DNA of 64,000 nucleotides, from positions 2,890,025-2,954,024 of the forward strand of contig NZ_LGRA01000021.1 in assembly GCF_003116095.1 (NCBI RefSeq), given 5' to 3'. This stretch comes from Azospirillum sp. TSO35-2 (GTDB taxonomy: Bacteria; Pseudomonadota; Alphaproteobacteria; Azospirillales; Azospirillaceae). Shown here one piece after another: positions 61,172 through 64,000 of the stretch (position 1 is its first letter; every line of letters starts with the position of its first letter). Both the position numbers and the translations under genes were made by a program. The notes under the pieces were generated by a model, which saw only the letters and a program-made list of their open reading frames with translations, was not told the DNA's origin and made no database searches.

Positions 61172-63505
61172 TCAGCCGTTCACCCGTTGCCGGTCGCGAT
61201 CGGCAAGGGCGGACGGGGGCCGGCGGGTGGCGTTGTGGTCGGCGGCTTGCGGGTTGGCGCCGTTGCGGTCCAGGGTGAAGAAGGTCATCTGCTGGCGCAG
61301 CTGGTCGGCCTGCTCCTCCAGCGACCGGGCGGCGGCGGTGCTTTCCTCGACCAGCGCGGCGTTCTTCTGGGTCATCTCGTCCATCTGGGCGACGGCGATG
61401 TTGACCTCGTCCAGGCCGGCGGCCTGTTCCGCGGTGGCCCGGGCGATTTCCGACACCAAGTCGGCGACGCGGCCGATGCCGGTGACGATCTCGGTCAGCG
61501 AGCTGCCGGCGGAGCGCACCAGATCGACGCCGTCCTTGACCTGCCCGCCGCTGTCCAGGATCAGCGCCTTGATCTCCTTCGACGCCTGGGCGGAGCGCTG
61601 GGCGAGCTGCCGCACCTCCTGCGCCACCACGGCGAAGCCGCGCCCGGCGTCGCCGGCCCGCGCCGCCTCGACCGCCGCGTTCAGCGCCAGCAGGTTGGTC
61701 TGGAAGGCGATCTCGTCGATCACCCCGATGATGTCGGTGATCTTGCGGCTCGACTCCTCGATCCGCCGCATCGCCTCGATTGCCGAATTGGCGACGCCGC
61801 CGCCCGATTCGGCGGAGCTGCGGGCGTCGGCGGCCATGACGTTGGCACGCTGGGCGTTGTCGGCGTTGGAGCGCACGGTCGCCCCCAGCTCTTCCATGCT
61901 GGCGGCGGTTTCCTCCAGCGACGATGCCTGCTGCTCGGTGCGGTCGGCGAGGTCGGAGGAGCCCAGCGACACCTCGGCCGCGGCGGCGGCGATGGTCTCG
62001 GCCGACTGGGTGATCTGGCCGACGATGTCCGCCAGCCGGGTGGAGGTGGCGTTGACGTCGGTCTTCACCCGCTCGAAGGCGCCCTGGTAGTCGCGGGTGA
62101 CGCGGCGGTTCAGGTCGCCCTGGGCCAGCGCGCTCAACACCTCGCCCAGGTCGCCGATGACCGCCTCCACCGTGTCGGTCAGGCGGTTGATGCCCTCCGA
62201 CATCGTCTTGTAGAAGCCCTCCTTGCCGGCGAGGTCGATGCGGCGTTCCAGGTCGCCCTTCGACACCGCGTCGATCAGGCCGGCGATCTCCTCGCCGATC
62301 GCCTGCTCGCGGGCGCGCTGCGCCTCGTCGGCGCGGCGCTCGGCCTCCAGCCGCTGGCGCTCGGCCTCGTCCATCCGGGTCTTCTCGACGGCGTTGTCCT
62401 TGAACACCTGGACCGCCTTGGCCATGCGGCCGATCTCGTCCCGGTTTTCCAGGGCCGGGATGTCGACGGTCAGGTTGCCGGCCGCCAGTTCGGTCATGGT
62501 GGCGGTCATGTCGACCACCGGACGGACGATCGAGCGGGCGGTGACCAGGGCGACCAGCAGGCCCAGCACGAAGGCGCCGACGGCCATGCCGATCAGCAGC
62601 GTCGTCGTGCTCTCCATGTCGGCCTGCGCGCCGGTCAGCATCCCCTTGCGGGCCTCGGCTTGCGCGGTGATGGTCTTGTCGACCAGGCCGGCGAACTCCT
62701 CGGCCTCTGCGGCCATGGTGGTGAAGGCCAGCGTGTGGGCGTCGTCGACCGCCGTCACGACCCGGTTGAACATGTCGAGATAGCGGGTGGCGATCTGCGC
62801 CGAATCCTCGGCCAGACGCTTCTGCGCCGGGTCGGGCAGGCGCCCGGCCAGCGCGGTCGCCGACTTGATGAAGTCGCCCATCCGGGCTCGCATCTCATCG
62901 ACGGCCTTCTGCGTCGGCTCGGTCAGAAAGCGCTGGGCGCTGAGGCGGGCCAGCATCAGCGTTTCCATCGCCTGCCCGGCGTAGGCCGCGGCCTCGAACT
63001 CGCCGGCGGCAATGCCGGCGGTCGCGATCTGGGTCAATCCTTCCCGGGCTTTCATGCCCAGCGGCGTCAGTTCCTCCAGCACCATCCGGTCGCGCTGTTC
63101 GCGGATCGTGATCAGCTTGCTGAAGTTGGCGCTGTAGCCGTCGAACCGCTGGATCATCCGCTCGATGTTGGCGCGGCGGCCTGGATCGAGCGCCGCATCG
63201 CGAGCGGCGCGCAACGTTTCCCCCAGCTTCTTCTGCTGCGCCCGGACCGTCTCGATCAGGGCGTTGTTGCCGGAGAAGGAGTAGTTCACCACGTTGCGGC
63301 GCATGTCCGCCACCGCCGAGTCGATATCGGCGACTTGCAGCGAATTGTCGGAAACCGCCGCGTAGCGGGTGAAGCCGACCTCCACCGTCGACAGCGACCG
63401 GACCCCAAGGGCGGCCACGAGGCCGAGCAGGGCCAGAATCAGCAGGAAGCCGACTTGGATTCGGGTGCCCACCTTGAAGCGGCCGGCGAAACTGGCGTTC
63501 TGCAT
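61172..63505 (-). CDS. Methyl-accepting chemotaxis protein with long helical periplasmic sensor, first gene of the cheRDB cluster
   Basis: A 777-aa chemoreceptor. Membrane helices lie at about 12-34 and 283-305. The ~250-residue periplasmic domain is all-helical and resembles helical-bimodular (HBM) sensors, which bind organic acids in relatives; the ligand here is unknown. HAMP ([21 protein letters not shown]) is followed by a second HAMP-like region (about 385-470) and a Tsr-like signalling domain with tip [46 protein letters not shown] marks a methylation helix. No CheR-binding pentapeptide at the C-terminus. It starts the minus-strand cluster down to 53616. Confidence 0.95.
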   Translation of the reverse strand: MQNASFAGRFKVGTRIQVGFLLILALLGLVAALGVRSLSTVEVGFTRYAAVSDNSLQVADIDSAVADMRRNVVNYSFSGNNALIETVRAQQKKLGETLRAARDAALDPGRRANIERMIQRFDGYSANFSKLITIREQRDRMVLEELTPLGMKAREGLTQIATAGIAAGEFEAAAYAGQAMETLMLARLSAQRFLTEPTQKAVDEMRARMGDFIKSATALAGRLPDPAQKRLAEDSAQIATRYLDMFNRVVTAVDDAHTLAFTTMAAEAEEFAGLVDKTITAQAEARKGMLTGAQADMESTTTLLIGMAVGAFVLGLLVALVTARSIVRPVVDMTATMTELAAGNLTVDIPALENRDEIGRMAKAVQVFKDNAVEKTRMDEAERQRLEAERRADEAQRAREQAIGEEIAGLIDAVSKGDLERRIDLAGKEGFYKTMSEGINRLTDTVEAVIGDLGEVLSALAQGDLNRRVTRDYQGAFERVKTDVNATSTRLADIVGQITQSAETIAAAAAEVSLGSSDLADRTEQQASSLEETAASMEELGATVRSNADNAQRANVMAADARSSAESGGGVANSAIEAMRRIEESSRKITDIIGVIDEIAFQTNLLALNAAVEAARAGDAGRGFAVVAQEVRQLAQRSAQASKEIKALILDSGGQVKDGVDLVRSAGSSLTEIVTGIGRVADLVSEIARATAEQAAGLDEVNIAVAQMDEMTQKNAALVEESTAAARSLEEQADQLRQQMTFFTLDRNGANPQAADHNATRRPPSALADRDRQRVNG

Positions 63506-63812
63506 GGTCGAGTTGCCTTGGTCTGCGGAAGCGTGATCGGCACGGCGATCCAACGCTGTTCGCGCGGAAGAGTAGTGGAAGATGGTTTCCAGTCCGTTGC
63601 CAAAGGATCGGGGAAAGCCGCTGTTTCGGCCCTGACTTGCGTCAAAAACATGCCAAACTCGCGAGCCGCCCTTTGACGGCGGCGCGGCGATCCCTAGGTT
63701 AGGTCGCCTGGGCACCGATCGGTGATCCCCGCCCGGTGCGGGCCGGTTCGCCACGGCGAACGGCACCTGTCCGCCGCGAGACCCGAAAAGACCGAAGCCG
63801 AACCGAAAAACG
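63506..63812. other. Divergent intergenic region between the chemoreceptor and ABC exporter genes
   Basis: 307 bp. The plus-strand promoter at 63673-63700 is the only element I can propose. For the minus-strand cluster I find neither a sigma28 nor a convincing sigma54 site; TTTGGCATG near 63640-63655 only partly resembles a -24 element. No gene is evident. Confidence 0.5.
63673..63700 (+). promoter_or_regulatory. Candidate sigma70 promoter of the ABC exporter gene
   Basis: TTGACG, 16 bp, TAGGTT, with the -10 about 112 bp upstream of the ATG at 63813. Confidence 0.45.
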
Positions 63813-64000
63813 ATGCGCCGCAGCCTTCCGACCTCGTCCGACACCGCCGCCTTCACCCGTCCCACCGGCGACCTGCGCGCCGCCGTGCGCTCGCTGCGCC
63901 CCTACATCTGGCCCCAGGATTCGCTGGAGACGCGGGTCCGGGTCGTGCTCGCCATGGCTCTTCTGGTGGGGGCGAAGATCGCCAATGTGTATGTGCCGAT
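63813..64000 (+). CDS. ABC exporter of the Atm1/HMT1 type, N-terminal fragment
   Basis: The first 62 residues of a gene cut by the window end. The protein begins [19 protein letters not shown], then [42 protein letters not shown]. This last block matches the start of the first membrane helix in ABCB7/Atm1-type half-transporters (LRPYLWP...AKLANVxVP), which export glutathione-based or sulfur compounds linked to Fe-S metabolism and metal tolerance. The nucleotide-binding domain is outside the window, so this rests on the N-terminus alone. Confidence 0.7.
   Translation, partial: MRRSLPTSSDTAAFTRPTGDLRAAVRSLRPYIWPQDSLETRVRVVLAMALLVGAKIANVYVP

Noticed and set aside
63635-63660. Possible sigma54 -24/-12 site before the chemoreceptor cluster
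   Set aside because: TGGCATG is followed by TTGAC at the wrong spacing and without the invariant GC at -12.
1-64000. CRISPR arrays, IS elements, integrases, prophage genes and rRNA operons
   Set aside because: No regularly spaced repeats, transposase or integrase motifs, or rRNA signature were seen on reading the whole window.

Overview
The window is GC-rich throughout, with strongly alphaproteobacterial gene content: leuC, glnE, a split heme/ferroxidase bacterioferritin pair, DUF1150 next to an Hsp20, a CRP/FNR regulator, four methyl-accepting proteins and cheB/cheD/cheR. Together these suggest a motile, metabolically versatile Rhodospirillales chromosome, most likely Azospirillum or a close relative. 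This is inference from gene content and base composition; no 16S rRNA, tRNA or other RNA gene was found. Almost everything is core chromosome. I see no integrase, transposase, prophage or CRISPR array.

Layout. 1-7.5 kb: the end of an aspartate-semialdehyde dehydrogenase homologue whose catalytic Cys and His are both replaced, an orphan LivH-type permease, a YjdM zinc-ribbon protein, a periplasmic EF-hand protein, leuC, a D-2-hydroxyacid dehydrogenase and a Sua5-type tRNA-modification enzyme. 7.5-12.2 kb: an orphan ParA, an AraC/GyrI-like regulator, two bacterioferritin subunits behind a Fur-box-like operator, and tyrS. 12.2-25 kb: a lower-GC orphan gene, a 1246-aa AsmA/YhdP-like protein divergent from glnE, bcp coupled to glnE, a PhyH-like dioxygenase, anmK, a GT-C-like membrane protein and aat. 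25-40 kb: RNase T2, a phosphatase-nnrD pair, an old yellow enzyme, a double cold-shock protein, a YgjV-CRP pair, an MT-A70 methyltransferase, a DsbA/ScsC-HAD pair, a phytase-esterase-like protein, a BepA-like M48 protease divergent from a GGT-like lipoprotein without its nucleophile, an aminotransferase and an SDR. 40-53.5 kb: a chemoreceptor, ChaN-PDZ, NUDIX, RmuC, a chemoreceptor with a C-terminal PilZ domain flanked by two paralogous 57- and 67-aa zinc-ribbon membrane proteins, an unknown 363-aa protein, the hsp20-DUF1150 operon, lhgO and rpsD.

The most unusual unit is 53.6-63.5 kb on the minus strand. It reads chemoreceptor, cheR, cheD, cheB, soluble MCP-like protein, STAS protein, RsbW-like ATPase and two receiver-PP2C phosphatases, with start/stop overlaps among the last three genes. 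No cheA, cheW or cheY is present. It looks like a chemoreceptor adaptation module wired to an RsbU/V/W-type partner switch. The soluble MCP carries a CheZ-like DxxxQ motif and one of the two phosphatases has lost a metal-binding Asp. The window ends in the start of an ABC exporter of the Atm1/HMT1 type.

Regulatory elements supported by sequence include a Fur-like operator for the ferritins, a sigma32-like promoter with an SD-masking hairpin for hsp20, sigma70-like promoters for leuC, tyrS, rpsD and the terminal ABC gene, a possible sigma28 promoter for the PilZ chemoreceptor, and several hairpin terminators.
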